Numbered from the stretch's first letter, positions 44,345 to 53,980 are shown. The stretch: 64,000 nucleotides of DNA from Muribaculaceae bacterium (GCA_017399915.1 JAFQAS010000058.1:186001-250000); one strand, 5' to 3'. Notes: a model not told the origin generated them from the letters alone. Program-made: numbers and translations.

Positions 44345-45532
44345 TTATTTTAATTTGCCGCCTTTTACGCCTTTAACGCCGCCTCCGCCGAGAGAGAAGA
44401 TGTTTTGGTCGTAAGATACTGTTTTCATGTTCATTTCGCGTTTGCGTTTGAGTGCGAGTTGAACGAGTTTGTCCATCAATTTGTCAAATGAGATGCCTGT
44501 TGCTTCCCAAAGGTAGAATGACAATGAACCTGGAATGGTGTTGATTTCGTTAACGTAGATATTGCGAGTTTTGCGGTCGATGATAACGTCGATACGGCTC
44601 ACACCATGACAAGATAGAACTCGGAATGTTTCGCTTGCAAGGAATTGAATACGTGCAGTTTCTTCGTCGGGCAATTCGGCAGGAATGCGCTTTTGAGATG
44701 CTTGCATACCTTTTGCACCTTTTGTTCCGCCCATGTATTTATCTTCGTAAGAGAGGATTTCGCCACTCTTGATAGGTTCTTCACATACCGATGCTTGATA
44801 TTCGTCGCAGTCACCGAGTACAGAGCAGTTGATTTCTTGAAGTTCTTCGACCATATCTTCAACGATGATGCGAGTAGAATAACGTTCAGCATCGTTGATT
44901 TTTTCGATGAGCTGTTCACGATCGATTGCGCGACCGATACCTACACTTGAACCGAGATTGGCGGGTTTAACGATTACCGGATAGCCAATTTTATCTTCGA
45001 TTTTGGCGATTAATTCATCGCGTTGAGCAAACCATTGTTTGTCGGTAAACCACACATAGTCAACTACGGGAATATCACATGCTTGAAGTATCATCTTCAT
45101 GGTGATTTTGTCCATACCATTGGCCGATGATAAAGTGTTACAGCCGGCAAAAGGAATACCTGTTGATTCCAATACTCCTTCAAAGATACCATCTTCTCCA
45201 TTAGAACCATGAAGAACAGGGATAACTACATCGAGATGAGTTAACACGTCGGAACCAAACATCGATTTTTTAACCTTGTAGAGTTTATAGTCATCATATA
45301 TCGGTTTCATATACACCTCGGTACATTTAGCAAGCAATGCGGGAATATCGCGATAGTTAGCTACTTCAAAAAGTGCTTCACCAGTGTACCATTTACCTTG
45401 TTTTGTGATATAGATAGGTGTTACATCATATTTGTCGCGGTTGATAGCGTGCATAGCTTGTGATGCCGAAATCACTGATATTTCATGTTCGGTAGAACGT
45501 CCACCAAAAAATACTCCAATGTTAGTTTTCAT
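44345..45532 (-). CDS. ddl: D-alanine--D-alanine ligase, long form (probable paralogue)
   Basis: 395 residues of the ATP-grasp family: N-terminal GVFFGGRSTEHEISVISA, then GEDGIFEGVLESTGIPFAGC, VKPANLGSSVGIGRA and NEINTIPGSLSFYLWE. The residues for ATP, Mg and the two D-alanines look intact. It is longer than the roughly 324-residue Ddl I recall as standard in Bacteroides, with an extended C-terminus ending in a Gly/Lys-rich stretch (GGGGVKGVKGGKLK). I therefore suspect an additional, specialised ligase. It makes D-Ala-D-Ala or a related D-dipeptide or depsipeptide in the cytoplasm, presumably for the MurF-like ligase encoded 48 bp upstream. Confidence 0.88.
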   Translation of the reverse strand: MKTNIGVFFGGRSTEHEISVISASQAMHAINRDKYDVTPIYITKQGKWYTGEALFEVANYRDIPALLAKCTEVYMKPIYDDYKLYKVKKSMFGSDVLTHLDVVIPVLHGSNGEDGIFEGVLESTGIPFAGCNTLSSANGMDKITMKMILQACDIPVVDYVWFTDKQWFAQRDELIAKIEDKIGYPVIVKPANLGSSVGIGRAIDREQLIEKINDAERYSTRIIVEDMVEELQEINCSVLGDCDEYQASVCEEPIKSGEILSYEDKYMGGTKGAKGMQASQKRIPAELPDEETARIQFLASETFRVLSCHGVSRIDVIIDRKTRNIYVNEINTIPGSLSFYLWEATGISFDKLMDKLVQLALKRKREMNMKTVSYDQNIFSLGGGGVKGVKGGKLK

Positions 45533-45580
45533 TATATATTGATTTTACTATTAATTTTATTATGAATTATGCATTATGAA

Positions 45581-47173
45581 TTACTTAAACGTGTCGGGAA
45601 GGTCGTTTTCGTAAAGAACGGTGTCGCCGGCTTTTGCTATTGATGCAAGAACTCGTTGAGCATCGTTAAATGACGCTACTGCATGAACGTTTTCTTTGTT
45701 CATGTTGCCTTGCTTGATACCATTGAGAAGCGCGTCTTTATTGTACTCCCCTACAATGATTGCCACATCGGCACATTCGGCGATTTTTACGCCCAAGGCT
45801 TCGTTAAGTTCATATTGTTTGTCTCCAAGTTCAATCATGCCCGGAGTGATAACAATGCGTTTGCCTTTATTGAAACGGCTCAATACGTCCATTGCCATTT
45901 TAGAGCCGGTAGGATTACTATTGAATGCATCGTCGATGATAGTTATACCTCCCGGTGTGCGTTTGAGGTTGAGGCGATGTTCAACTTGCTCAATCTTTTC
46001 AACTGCATAACGAATTTTTTCATCGGGAACATCAAGACGAAGTGCGATAATTACAGCTGCAATGAGGTTAGAGATATTGCACTCCCCTACTAAGCGAGTG
46101 TGAAGTGTCAATTCTTTGCCATTGCCAACGATAGTGAATCGAGTGCCTGTTTCGTCATAGATGATATCTTTTGCAGTGTATGAGGCATTGCCTGTTTCGT
46201 TTACGGCATAGCGAACGCATTCTACATTGTCAACTTTACGATTTGCAACAAACGGGAAATCGTCGTTTACCACACCAAGGCCATCACTTGGAAGTGCATC
46301 GATAAGTTCAAATTTAGTGCTTTGAACGTTTTCAATTGATTTAAAAGACTCTAAGTGTTGTTCGCCAACAGCGGTTACAATACCCATTTGTGGATTTACA
46401 AGGTCGCATATCTCTTTGATGTCGCCTTGTTGTTTAGCTCCCATTTCAACGATAAACACTTCATTATATGGCTTGAGGTATTCGCGTATAGTACGGATTA
46501 CACCAAGTGTTGTATTGAAACTGCCAGGGGTCATTAATACATCATATTTTTCACTGAGAATACGATGTAAATAATGCTTGGTGCTTGTTTTGCCATAGCT
46601 CCCGGTAATGCCTATAATCTTCAAATCGGGCATTGATGCAAGAATGCGAGCTGCATCGTTGTAATATTTTTTGTTTATATGTTTTTCAACCGGAGCAAGC
46701 AATATGTTTGAAATATACATTACGATGTGAGATGCAACATATATACCTAAAGACGATATAGTTGATGCGAAAACAATGGTGTCAGTGTTCTCAAAATCAC
46801 CGTAAAGCCAAGTTAAACATGCAATAATAATTATAGACATTGTGATAGCTACACCATAAATGCGACGTGCGCGATTGGTGAATACAAGGGGTTTCTTGTA
46901 TTTAGCTTTGATGAGTTTTATTGCATTAAATGTTGAAAATGCAAAAACGAGGAAAAACGCAATCTTGATAGGACAAAAATTAGTAAGAGAGATTAATAAA
47001 ATGCCTAAAGCAATGATGCGTGGATATGATGTGCTGTCTTGGCTGCTGCGAAGCCAACGCATATATCGTTCGTTGCGATATGAATTTTGTTGCAACATCA
47101 TCAAGTCGCGTTTTAGCTCGAGTAATGCGCTTGTGAGTGCAATAATTGATACGATAATAAAAACAATTGTCAT
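45581..47173 (-). CDS. Membrane-anchored MurF-like ligase
   Basis: 530 residues. The first 165 carry about five TM segments, including MTIVFIIVSIIALTSALL at the start, absent from standard MurF. The rest is a Mur ligase: P-loop IGITGSYGKTSTKH (about 188-201), VEMGAKQQGDIKEI, VGEQHLESF and IIDDAFNSNPTGSKMA. These are closest to MurF, which adds D-Ala-D-Ala to UDP-MurNAc-tripeptide. The usual C-terminal KGSR-type motif is replaced by VLYENDLPDTF. The membrane anchor and altered C-terminus point to a different or lipid-linked acceptor. It sits between the hydrolase (24-bp gap) and ddl (48-bp gap). Confidence 0.85.
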   Translation of the reverse strand: MTIVFIIVSIIALTSALLELKRDLMMLQQNSYRNERYMRWLRSSQDSTSYPRIIALGILLISLTNFCPIKIAFFLVFAFSTFNAIKLIKAKYKKPLVFTNRARRIYGVAITMSIIIIACLTWLYGDFENTDTIVFASTISSLGIYVASHIVMYISNILLAPVEKHINKKYYNDAARILASMPDLKIIGITGSYGKTSTKHYLHRILSEKYDVLMTPGSFNTTLGVIRTIREYLKPYNEVFIVEMGAKQQGDIKEICDLVNPQMGIVTAVGEQHLESFKSIENVQSTKFELIDALPSDGLGVVNDDFPFVANRKVDNVECVRYAVNETGNASYTAKDIIYDETGTRFTIVGNGKELTLHTRLVGECNISNLIAAVIIALRLDVPDEKIRYAVEKIEQVEHRLNLKRTPGGITIIDDAFNSNPTGSKMAMDVLSRFNKGKRIVITPGMIELGDKQYELNEALGVKIAECADVAIIVGEYNKDALLNGIKQGNMNKENVHAVASFNDAQRVLASIAKAGDTVLYENDLPDTFK

Positions 47174-47197
47174 TGTGAATATATTTTCGATTTATAA

Positions 47198-47959
47198 TTA
47201 TTCCTTTATAAAACTGCGTAAAACAGCGGCAAATTGAATGGGATTGTCGAGGAAGCTATAATGTCCACACCCCGGGAATGATACAAGACCTGCATCGGGA
47301 ATGAGTTTTTCCATTATTTGGGCGTCACGTAAAGGTGTTGCAGTGTCGTTTTCGCCCCATATTAATAATGTTGGAGCTGAAATTTTAGGCATACAATGCT
47401 TTAAATCTTCATTCACCACTTTGCTTAATATCGCTCTCATCATGGGACTTGCGTTATTATAATCGCTTGACCCACGTTTGGCGCGCATTTGTTCGATGCG
47501 TTCTTGAGCACCTTTTTTGCCATATATTAAAGGCATAAGTTTTTTGCCTAATTTATATGTATAAACTTTGAAATAGTATTTTAAGGAGCGACGAGGTTTT
47601 ACTCCTGCAGCATCAACAAGGATTAGTTTTTTCACCTTGTTGCGTGATGAATATAAGATACCAACTCTTCCTCCAAATGAATGACCAAGTAAAATGGGGT
47701 TTTCAATATTTTCAATTTTGATAAATTGCTCAATCAATTGGGTGTATAACTCTACTCCCCACACTTCATTTGGCTCTTCTGATTGCCCAAAACCAGGAAA
47801 ATCTACATTGTATACAGTGTGATTTTCAGCAGCAACCTTTTCTATACTTGCCAATGTAGTCAAATTGCACCCCCAACCATGCATTAAAACAATTGGAGAG
47901 CCACTACCTTGTACTGTATAGTGAAAATTTAAGCCGTTGATTGTTATATTCTTTTCCAT
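47198..47959 (-). CDS. Alpha/beta hydrolase, first gene of the MurF-like/ddl cluster
   Basis: 253 residues, alpha/beta-hydrolase fold: oxyanion region LMHGWGCN, nucleophile elbow GHSFGG (Ser about 94), Asp in WGENDTATP and His in GCGHYSFLDNP. There is no signal peptide, so it is cytoplasmic; a Lys/Arg-rich cap (RRSLKYYFKVYTYKLGKK) could touch the membrane. It may be an esterase, amidase or peptidase; the substrate is unknown. It opens a three-gene operon with the membrane MurF-like ligase and ddl, and its promoter carries a perfect dyad. Confidence 0.85.
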   Translation of the reverse strand: MEKNITINGLNFHYTVQGSGSPIVLMHGWGCNLTTLASIEKVAAENHTVYNVDFPGFGQSEEPNEVWGVELYTQLIEQFIKIENIENPILLGHSFGGRVGILYSSRNKVKKLILVDAAGVKPRRSLKYYFKVYTYKLGKKLMPLIYGKKGAQERIEQMRAKRGSSDYNNASPMMRAILSKVVNEDLKHCMPKISAPTLLIWGENDTATPLRDAQIMEKLIPDAGLVSFPGCGHYSFLDNPIQFAAVLRSFIKE

Positions 47960-47974
47960 AATTATTTGCGACTA

Positions 47975-48006
47975 CAAAGTTAATATTTTACCTCCGTAAA
48001 ATGAAA
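47975..48006 (-). promoter_or_regulatory. Promoter with embedded 18-bp dyad for the hydrolase-MurF-like-ddl operon
   Basis: Reverse-strand TTTC (48006-48003), 20-bp spacer and TAACTTTG (47982-47975). The spacer holds ATTTTAC-CTCC-GTAAAAT (47985-48002, + strand), a perfect 7-bp inverted repeat with a 4-bp centre, placed like a repressor site. Leader about 11 nt. Confidence 0.65.
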
Positions 48007-48091
48007 GAATATGATGTTTTTTTGTTATTCCGATGTGATAAAACCACTAAAAGAGATAAAAATAGCATTTGTGGGTAGTATAGAGCTTTTA

Positions 48092-48130
48092 TTATTAAAA
48101 AAAGAGATTATCTGAGTAAAGATAATCTCT
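48092..48130 (-). terminator. Terminator of lysC-lysA
   Basis: 11-bp perfect stem AGAGATTATCT (48103-48113) and its complement (48120-48130), 6-nt loop, followed on the reverse strand by a T-rich tract. Confidence 0.85.
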
Positions 48131-48154
48131 CATAAGTATTATTGAATAAAAAAT

Positions 48155-49306
48155 CTATCTTTTATAAATGCTCATTGGTAAGCGTCGGCAATTATATTGC
48201 GATGCCATTATTTCACCATAAGCACCTGCTGATTGTATTGCTATAAAATCACCTCGCTCTAATTGTGGCAAAAGTTCATCTTCGCCAAAACAATCTGACG
48301 ATTCGCAAATAGGTCCTACTACATCATATTTTGTTAAAGGGGCGTCTACCCTTGGAGCTATTGGCGTTATTGCATGGTGCGCTTGATATAATGCTGGACG
48401 AATCAATTCGGTGAAACCTGCATCAATTATCGCAAATTTTTTACTTGTCCCATGTTTTACATATAGAACCCGGCTGATTAATGAACCGCATTGCCCTACA
48501 ACAGACCGGCCAAGTTCGAAATGTAGCTCTTGGTTATCTCCTAACTTTATATTTTCATGAAAAGTATTGAAATATCCTTTGAAGTCGGGAATCGGATTTT
48601 GAGATGGATTTTCATAGTCAATGCCCAATCCTCCTCCAACATTGATGGTTTTGAAAGTCACTCCTTTTGCGGCATATTTTGCTGTCAATTCATTGATTTT
48701 ATCACAAAGAATTTTGAAGGGTTCGTTGATTGTGATTTGGCTGCCAATATGGAAATGTAGACCTTGGAGTTTAATATTTTCCATATTTAAAGCTAAATCA
48801 ATAACATTATCAAGTGCCTCGAGATTTATCCCAAATTTATTTTCGGCCAATCCGGTTGTAATATAGTGATGTGTATGGGCATCTATATTAGGGTTTACGC
48901 GAAGGGCTACACGAGCTGTTTTGCCCATTTTATGGGCAATAGAGTTAATTACAGATAATTCTTCAATTGACTCTACGTTAAAACACGCAATATTGTGTTG
49001 TAGTCCTAATTCTATCTCCCAATCGCTTTTGCCTACTCCGGCAAATACAATTTTTTGAGCGTCGAATCCGGCATTTAGAGCAGCTTCAATTTCCCCTCCA
49101 CTCACACAATCAACGCCTAATCCCGCTTTTCGAATTTCTTCCAATATCACTGCATTTACATTTGCTTTTATAGCATAATGTACGTGGTAATTGTCATAAT
49201 TACTATGAATATTAATCTCATCGAGAGTTTTGCGAAGTAACTCGATGTCATAATAGTAAAAAGGGGTGCGAAGGGCTTTGAACTCTTCTAAAGGGAAATT
49301 TGTCAT
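48155..49306 (-). CDS. lysA: Diaminopimelate decarboxylase
   Basis: 383-residue fold-III PLP enzyme that decarboxylates meso-diaminopimelate to lysine, the last step of the pathway. The PLP lysine is Lys47 (HYAIKANVN). HFHIGSQ, NVGGGLGIDY and the C-terminal VGPICESSDCFGEDE (Cys from the partner subunit) are present. It lies 27 bp after lysC, forming a two-gene lysine operon ended by the hairpin at 48103-48130. Confidence 0.94.
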   Translation of the reverse strand: MTNFPLEEFKALRTPFYYYDIELLRKTLDEINIHSNYDNYHVHYAIKANVNAVILEEIRKAGLGVDCVSGGEIEAALNAGFDAQKIVFAGVGKSDWEIELGLQHNIACFNVESIEELSVINSIAHKMGKTARVALRVNPNIDAHTHHYITTGLAENKFGINLEALDNVIDLALNMENIKLQGLHFHIGSQITINEPFKILCDKINELTAKYAAKGVTFKTINVGGGLGIDYENPSQNPIPDFKGYFNTFHENIKLGDNQELHFELGRSVVGQCGSLISRVLYVKHGTSKKFAIIDAGFTELIRPALYQAHHAITPIAPRVDAPLTKYDVVGPICESSDCFGEDELLPQLERGDFIAIQSAGAYGEIMASQYNCRRLPMSIYKR

Positions 49307-49333
49307 TTTCTTTTTATTTGCAGAGGTTTGAGT

Positions 49334-50653
49334 CTACTTGTTTTTGAAAAGATGGTCGCTCAAAGCATTTAAAGCTTTCACTTTGTCATCTTTGCGCACT
49401 AATACAGAAATGTTATAATTGCTACCGCCATATGAAATCATGCGAACAGGAATGTCTTTTAATGCTTCAATGACTTTTGCTTCAAAACCACGATTTTGCC
49501 ATTCAAGGTCACCTACTACGCAAATGATAACCATGTCCTTATCTACGGTAACCGTGCCAAATTTCTTCAAATCGTCAACAATATTTTGAAGGTTGCGTTC
49601 ATTGTCAATGGTTACAGATACTCCGACCTCAGATGTGGCAATCATATCAATAGGAGTTTGATATGTCTCAAAAATTTCAAATACTTTGCGTAAGAAACCA
49701 TATGCCAATAGCATTCTGCCACTTTTAATCTTGATAGCTGTGATGTTGTCTTTTGCGGCAACTGCCTTGATTGAGCATCCAGAAGTTGTATTATATATTA
49801 ATGTACCTTTTGCATTGGGTTGCATTGTATTGAGTAATCTCACAGGGATATTATTCAATTTGGCAGGCAATACACAAGTAGGGTGTAATATTTTTGCTCC
49901 AAAATAAGCTAATTCGGCAGCTTCTTCAAAATGCAATTCGCTTACAGGTTCCGTTCCTTCAACGAATCGAGGGTCGTTGTTGTGCATGCCATCGATATCT
50001 GTCCATATTTCAATTTCTTCAACATTGAGAACCGAACCAATTAATGATGCAGAATAGTCGCTACCTCCTCGTTGTAAATTATCAACATCGCCATATGCAT
50101 TTCGACAAATATACCCTTGTGTAATATATATGTCGGCTTCTTGATGTTTGTCGAGCAATGCAGTTAACTTTTGTTTGATATATTGAGTATCTGGCTCTGC
50201 GTTCTTGTCAGTTCGCATATAATCAAGAGCAGGCAACATTTCAGAATTAACACCTTGTTCTTGTAGGTATAAATTCATAAGAGCTGTTGACATCAACTCT
50301 CCTTGAGCAAGAATTTCTTTTTCTTCAAATGAGGTAAAGATATCTTTAGAGAATGATCTAATATAGTTGAAGCATGCTTTTATCTCTTTTGTCGCTTTTT
50401 CTTTATACTCTTGTGTAGAATATAATTCATTAATGGTGCGATTGTATTTTTGTTCAAGACCATTTACAGTCTCTTTCGCTCCATCAACATTCTTTTTGTA
50501 TAGATAATCCGAAATCTCAACCAAAGTGTTAGTTGTTCCTGACATTGCCGAGAGGACAATGATGTTTTTTCCTCGTTCGGTCACTAACTTAGCGACATCT
50601 TTAATTCGTTGGGCAGATCCTACTGAGGTGCCCCCAAATTTCATTACTTTCAT
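49334..50653 (-). CDS. lysC: Aspartate kinase, monofunctional
   Basis: 439 residues. The kinase domain has MKVMKFGGTSVGSAQRI at the N-terminus, RGGSDYSASLIG and EIWTDIDGMHNNDPRF. Two C-terminal ACT domains (from about residue 300) suggest feedback control by lysine or threonine. It phosphorylates aspartate, the entry step to lysine, threonine and methionine. No homoserine dehydrogenase domain is fused, and linkage to lysA suggests a lysine-oriented isozyme. The promoter box at 50732-50739 sits in an 18-bp palindrome. Confidence 0.94.
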   Translation of the reverse strand: MKVMKFGGTSVGSAQRIKDVAKLVTERGKNIIVLSAMSGTTNTLVEISDYLYKKNVDGAKETVNGLEQKYNRTINELYSTQEYKEKATKEIKACFNYIRSFSKDIFTSFEEKEILAQGELMSTALMNLYLQEQGVNSEMLPALDYMRTDKNAEPDTQYIKQKLTALLDKHQEADIYITQGYICRNAYGDVDNLQRGGSDYSASLIGSVLNVEEIEIWTDIDGMHNNDPRFVEGTEPVSELHFEEAAELAYFGAKILHPTCVLPAKLNNIPVRLLNTMQPNAKGTLIYNTTSGCSIKAVAAKDNITAIKIKSGRMLLAYGFLRKVFEIFETYQTPIDMIATSEVGVSVTIDNERNLQNIVDDLKKFGTVTVDKDMVIICVVGDLEWQNRGFEAKVIEALKDIPVRMISYGGSNYNISVLVRKDDKVKALNALSDHLFKNK

Positions 50654-50730
50654 TTTCTTAATTTAATAGGATAATAGCTTAAAATTCTTTACTATATCAT
50701 TCTTTATGAGGTAAAACTCACAAATTGACT

Positions 50731-50748
50731 GCAAAGATACATCTTTGC
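50731..50748 (-). promoter_or_regulatory. lysC -7 element within an 18-bp palindrome
   Basis: GCAAAGAT-AC-ATCTTTGC (50731-50748) is a perfect dyad with a 2-bp centre. Its reverse strand contains the -7 box TATCTTTG (50739-50732), so a dimeric regulator binding it would cover the promoter. The -33 box is weak. Leader about 74 nt. Confidence 0.5.
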
Positions 50749-50908
50749 TTCCAAAATAGAAAATCAATACTGTATTTTTTTATTTAATCTATTAACATAG
50801 ATAATTTAGTTATAACAGAATTAAAAGTCTTTGTTCATGTATAAATAGATGTTTTAATTCATCAAATAAACAAATTTCAATCAAAATGGCAGTCTTGTTG
50901 TCAATTTG

Positions 50909-50939
50909 TTTGAAAATCGTAGAAAAATGCTTATCTTTG
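50909..50939 (+). promoter_or_regulatory. Promoter of the purU-hisHAF-hisIE operon
   Basis: TTTG (50909-50912), 19-bp spacer, TATCTTTG (50932-50939). The start site near 50944 places the true purU start downstream, at the GTG at 50970. Confidence 0.75.
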
Positions 50940-50969
50940 CAATTCAAACTACACATTTTTGTATTTAAA

Positions 50970-51839
50970 GTGGAAAAGAAGCGTCAAAATAGTGCAATTT
51001 TGCTAATGCATTGCCCCGACCAACCGGGTATTATTGCGGTAATTACAGAGTTTATTAATACCAATGGTGGTAACATCTTGTATCTCGATCAATATGTAGA
51101 TAAAGAGAACGGTGTGTTTTATATGAGAGTAGAATGGGATTTAGATAATTTTATAATTCCCGCAGAAAAAATAAACGATTATTTCAATACGCTATATGCT
51201 GGTCGTTATAATGTTACCTATCGATTAAGCTTTACTGATCGTCCGCAACGTATGGCTCTATTTGTGTCAAAAATGTCGCATTGCCTTTATGATATTCTTG
51301 CACGATATGTTGCCGGAGAATGGGATGTGGAAATACCGGTTATAATTAGCAATCATCCAGATTTAAAGTCGGTTGCAGAACAGTTTAATATTCCATATGA
51401 AGTGATTCCCGTAACACGTCAAAACAAAGAGGAAATGGAAGCAATAGAGTTTGAGATTCTTGATCGATATAAGGTAGATTTTATAGTCTTGGCTCGATAT
51501 ATGCAAGTGCTTTCTGAGGTTTTTATTAATCGTTATCCCAATAGAATTATTAATATTCATCACTCATTCCTTCCTGCATTTGTTGGCGCTAAACCCTATC
51601 ATGCTGCATATGACCGCGGAGTGAAACTTATTGGGGCTACAAGTCACTATGTGACAACCGAATTAGATGCCGGGCCAATTATTGAACAAGATATTGTGAG
51701 AATAACTCATAAGGATACGGTAAATGATTTGGTGAAAAAAGGCCGAGATTTGGAAAAAATTGTGCTTTCTCGTGCAGTTGAAAAGCATATTCAACGTAAA
51801 ATACTTACATATAACAACAAAACGGTTGTATTTAGTTGA
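50970..51839 (+). CDS. purU: Formyltetrahydrofolate deformylase
   Basis: 289 residues from GTG at 50970. The frame extends further upstream, but that part lies over the promoter, and the usual length is about 285. An N-terminal ACT domain (ILLMHCPDQPGIIAVITEFINTNGGNI) is followed by a formyl-transferase-fold domain with INIHHSFLPAFVGAKPYHAAYDRGVKLIGATSHYVTTELDAGPII. His, Asn and Asp of the catalytic site are present. It hydrolyses 10-formyl-THF to formate and THF, balancing the one-carbon pool. It heads a cluster of histidine genes. Confidence 0.93.
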   Translation: MEKKRQNSAILLMHCPDQPGIIAVITEFINTNGGNILYLDQYVDKENGVFYMRVEWDLDNFIIPAEKINDYFNTLYAGRYNVTYRLSFTDRPQRMALFVSKMSHCLYDILARYVAGEWDVEIPVIISNHPDLKSVAEQFNIPYEVIPVTRQNKEEMEAIEFEILDRYKVDFIVLARYMQVLSEVFINRYPNRIINIHHSFLPAFVGAKPYHAAYDRGVKLIGATSHYVTTELDAGPIIEQDIVRITHKDTVNDLVKKGRDLEKIVLSRAVEKHIQRKILTYNNKTVVFS

Positions 51840-51879
51840 TACAATTAAGAAGAATGTCGCTCAATTCGAGTATTGAATT

Positions 51880-52470
51880 ATGAAAATTGCAATAATAAAA
51901 TACAATGCAGGTAATAACTTCTCAGTAGAATGTGCGCTTCGTCGTCTTGGATATGAAGCGATTGTAACAGATGATCCTAATGAAATCGAAACTGCAGATA
52001 AAGTGATTTTCCCAGGCGTTGGTGAAGCTCGTAGTGCGATGCGGTATCTTCAGCAACATGGACTTGATAAGGTAATATGTAATTTGCGTCAACCGGTATT
52101 GGGTATTTGTATAGGGCAACAACTAATGTGTAAGCACTCTCAAGAAGGAGATGTTGATTGTCTCGGAATTTTTGATGCTGAAGTGAAACGTTTTGATGCG
52201 GTTGATTCTGATATGAAAATCCCTCATATGGGGTGGAATACAATTAATATAATTAAAGGTGGTTTTATACCTAAGGAGTTAAATGGTAAGTATGTTTATT
52301 ATGTGCATAGTTACTATGTTCCCGTAAATGAAGCAACAATTGCAACTACTGAATATATAGTGCCGTATAGTGCCGCATTACACAAAGATAATTTTTATGC
52401 TACGCAATTTCACCCCGAAAAGAGTGGCGATATAGGAGAACAGATATTAAAAAGTTTCATTGAGCTATGA
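51880..52470 (+). CDS. hisH: Imidazole glycerol phosphate synthase, glutaminase subunit
   Basis: 196-residue class-I glutamine amidotransferase. The triad is Cys77 ([10 protein letters not shown]), His178 and Glu180 (QFHPEKSG). It supplies ammonia to HisF in histidine synthesis. The stop overlaps the hisA start by 4 bp. Confidence 0.95.
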   Translation: MKIAIIKYNAGNNFSVECALRRLGYEAIVTDDPNEIETADKVIFPGVGEARSAMRYLQQHGLDKVICNLRQPVLGICIGQQLMCKHSQEGDVDCLGIFDAEVKRFDAVDSDMKIPHMGWNTINIIKGGFIPKELNGKYVYYVHSYYVPVNEATIATTEYIVPYSAALHKDNFYATQFHPEKSGDIGEQILKSFIEL

Positions 52471-53195
52471 TTGATATTATCCCTGCGATAGACGTAATAG
52501 ATGGTAAATGTGTGCGCCTAAGTAAAGGCGATTATAATCAAAAAAAAATATATGCCGAAGATCCTCTTGAGGTGGCGATAATGATGCAAGATGCAGGGTG
52601 TAAACGATTACACTTGGTAGATTTAGATGGCGCAAAATCAAATCATATTGTAAATTATAAAGTATTAGAAAGAATTGCTACAAAAACTAATCTGATTATT
52701 GACTTTGGTGGAGGATTGAAAAGTGATGAAGATCTTCGAATTGCGTTTGATTGTGGAGCATCAATGATAACGGGAGGAAGTATCGCCGTGAAGCAACCGG
52801 ATACATTTAAAAGTTGGATTGATACATATGGTAGTGAGAAGATTATTTTAGGAGCTGATGCTCGAGATGGGAAAATTTCTACTTCGGGTTGGACCAATGA
52901 TAGTAATCATGATATAATACCTTTTATAAGAAATTATATGAATCAAGGTATTACTCAAGTCATTTCTACAGATATAAATGTTGATGGAATGCTCAGAGGT
53001 CCATCAGTTAATTTGTATAAAGAAATCCTCGAAGTTATGCCTGAGTTATATCTAATAGCAAGTGGAGGTGTGAGTTCAATGGCCGATATTGAGGCTTTAG
53101 AACAAGCAGAAGTTCCAGCTGTTATAGTTGGTAAGGCTATATATGAGGAGCGAATATCACTTAAAGAATTGGAAAAATTTAATTTATCACGTTAA
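52467..53195 (+). CDS. hisA: ProFAR isomerase
   Basis: 242-residue TIM barrel. The catalytic Asp9 ([14 protein letters not shown]) and the half-barrel phosphate-binding segments ([25 protein letters not shown]) are typical. It converts ProFAR to PRFAR. It overlaps hisH by 4 bp and is followed by hisF after 10 bp. Confidence 0.95.
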   Translation: MIDIIPAIDVIDGKCVRLSKGDYNQKKIYAEDPLEVAIMMQDAGCKRLHLVDLDGAKSNHIVNYKVLERIATKTNLIIDFGGGLKSDEDLRIAFDCGASMITGGSIAVKQPDTFKSWIDTYGSEKIILGADARDGKISTSGWTNDSNHDIIPFIRNYMNQGITQVISTDINVDGMLRGPSVNLYKEILEVMPELYLIASGGVSSMADIEALEQAEVPAVIVGKAIYEERISLKELEKFNLSR

Positions 53196-53205
53196 TACTT
53201 TAACT

Positions 53206-53961
53206 ATGCTTGCAAAACGTATTATTCCATGCCTTGATGTAAAAGATGGAAAAACAGTAAAGGGAGTTAATTTTGTGAATTTTCGTGATGCAGGTGATCC
53301 TGTAGAGCTTGGTAAGAAATATAGTGATGATGGTGCAGATGAGTTAGTATATCTTGATATAACAGCATCACATGAAGGGCGTAAAACATTTGTAGACTTA
53401 GTGCGCAGAGTCGCGGAAAATGTGAGTATCCCATTTACAGTGGGAGGAGGTATAAACCAAGTTGATGATGTTGAGGTTCTTTTAAATGCTGGGGCTGATA
53501 AGATATCAGTAAATTCAGCTGCATTGAGAAATCCCGACTTAATAGATGGAATTGCCAATAGATTTGGAAATCAGGTGTGTGTTACGGCTATTGATGCACG
53601 TATGGAAGGTGATGAATGGGTTTGTTATATAAATGGAGGTCGAGTGTCAACTGGTCGCAAGCTAATTGAATGGGCTCATGAAGCACAAGAACGAGGCGCT
53701 GGAGAAATACTTTTTACAAGTATGAATCATGATGGAGTAAAAACAGGCTTCGCAAATGAAGCGTTAGCAATGCTTCATGATACACTATCGATTCCTATTA
53801 TCGCGTCAGGTGGAGCCGGCGATTATTCTCATTTTTATGATGTGTTTACGCAAGGAAAAGCCGATGCGGCTCTTGCTGCGAGCATTTTTCACTTCAATGA
53901 GATACCAATTAATGAATTAAAACAGTATCTTTGCAGAAATAATATAAATGTAAGAATATAA
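53206..53961 (+). CDS. hisF: Imidazole glycerol phosphate synthase, cyclase subunit
   Basis: 251 residues from the ATG at 53206; the frame is open further upstream but overlaps hisA, and the family starts [15 protein letters not shown]. Asp11 is the cyclase acid/base residue and the second Asp lies in [19 protein letters not shown] and [13 protein letters not shown] bind phosphates. It forms the ammonia-channelling complex with HisH. Confidence 0.96.
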   Translation: MLAKRIIPCLDVKDGKTVKGVNFVNFRDAGDPVELGKKYSDDGADELVYLDITASHEGRKTFVDLVRRVAENVSIPFTVGGGINQVDDVEVLLNAGADKISVNSAALRNPDLIDGIANRFGNQVCVTAIDARMEGDEWVCYINGGRVSTGRKLIEWAHEAQERGAGEILFTSMNHDGVKTGFANEALAMLHDTLSIPIIASGGAGDYSHFYDVFTQGKADAALAASIFHFNEIPINELKQYLCRNNINVRI

Positions 53962-53980
53962 AAATAACAATATATAGATT

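Noticed and set aside
45552-45582. Short direct repeats (ATTATGAATTA twice) between the MurF-like gene and ddl
   Set aside because: A low-complexity intergenic pattern common in AT-rich genomes; no sign of a mobile element.
50886-50969. Upstream start of purU at 50886
   Set aside because: A perfect promoter (50909-50939) lies inside this extension, and the GTG at 50970 gives the usual family length.
53128-53205. Upstream start of hisF inside hisA
   Set aside because: HisF proteins start [11 protein letters not shown]; the ATG at 53206 fits and avoids overlap with hisA.
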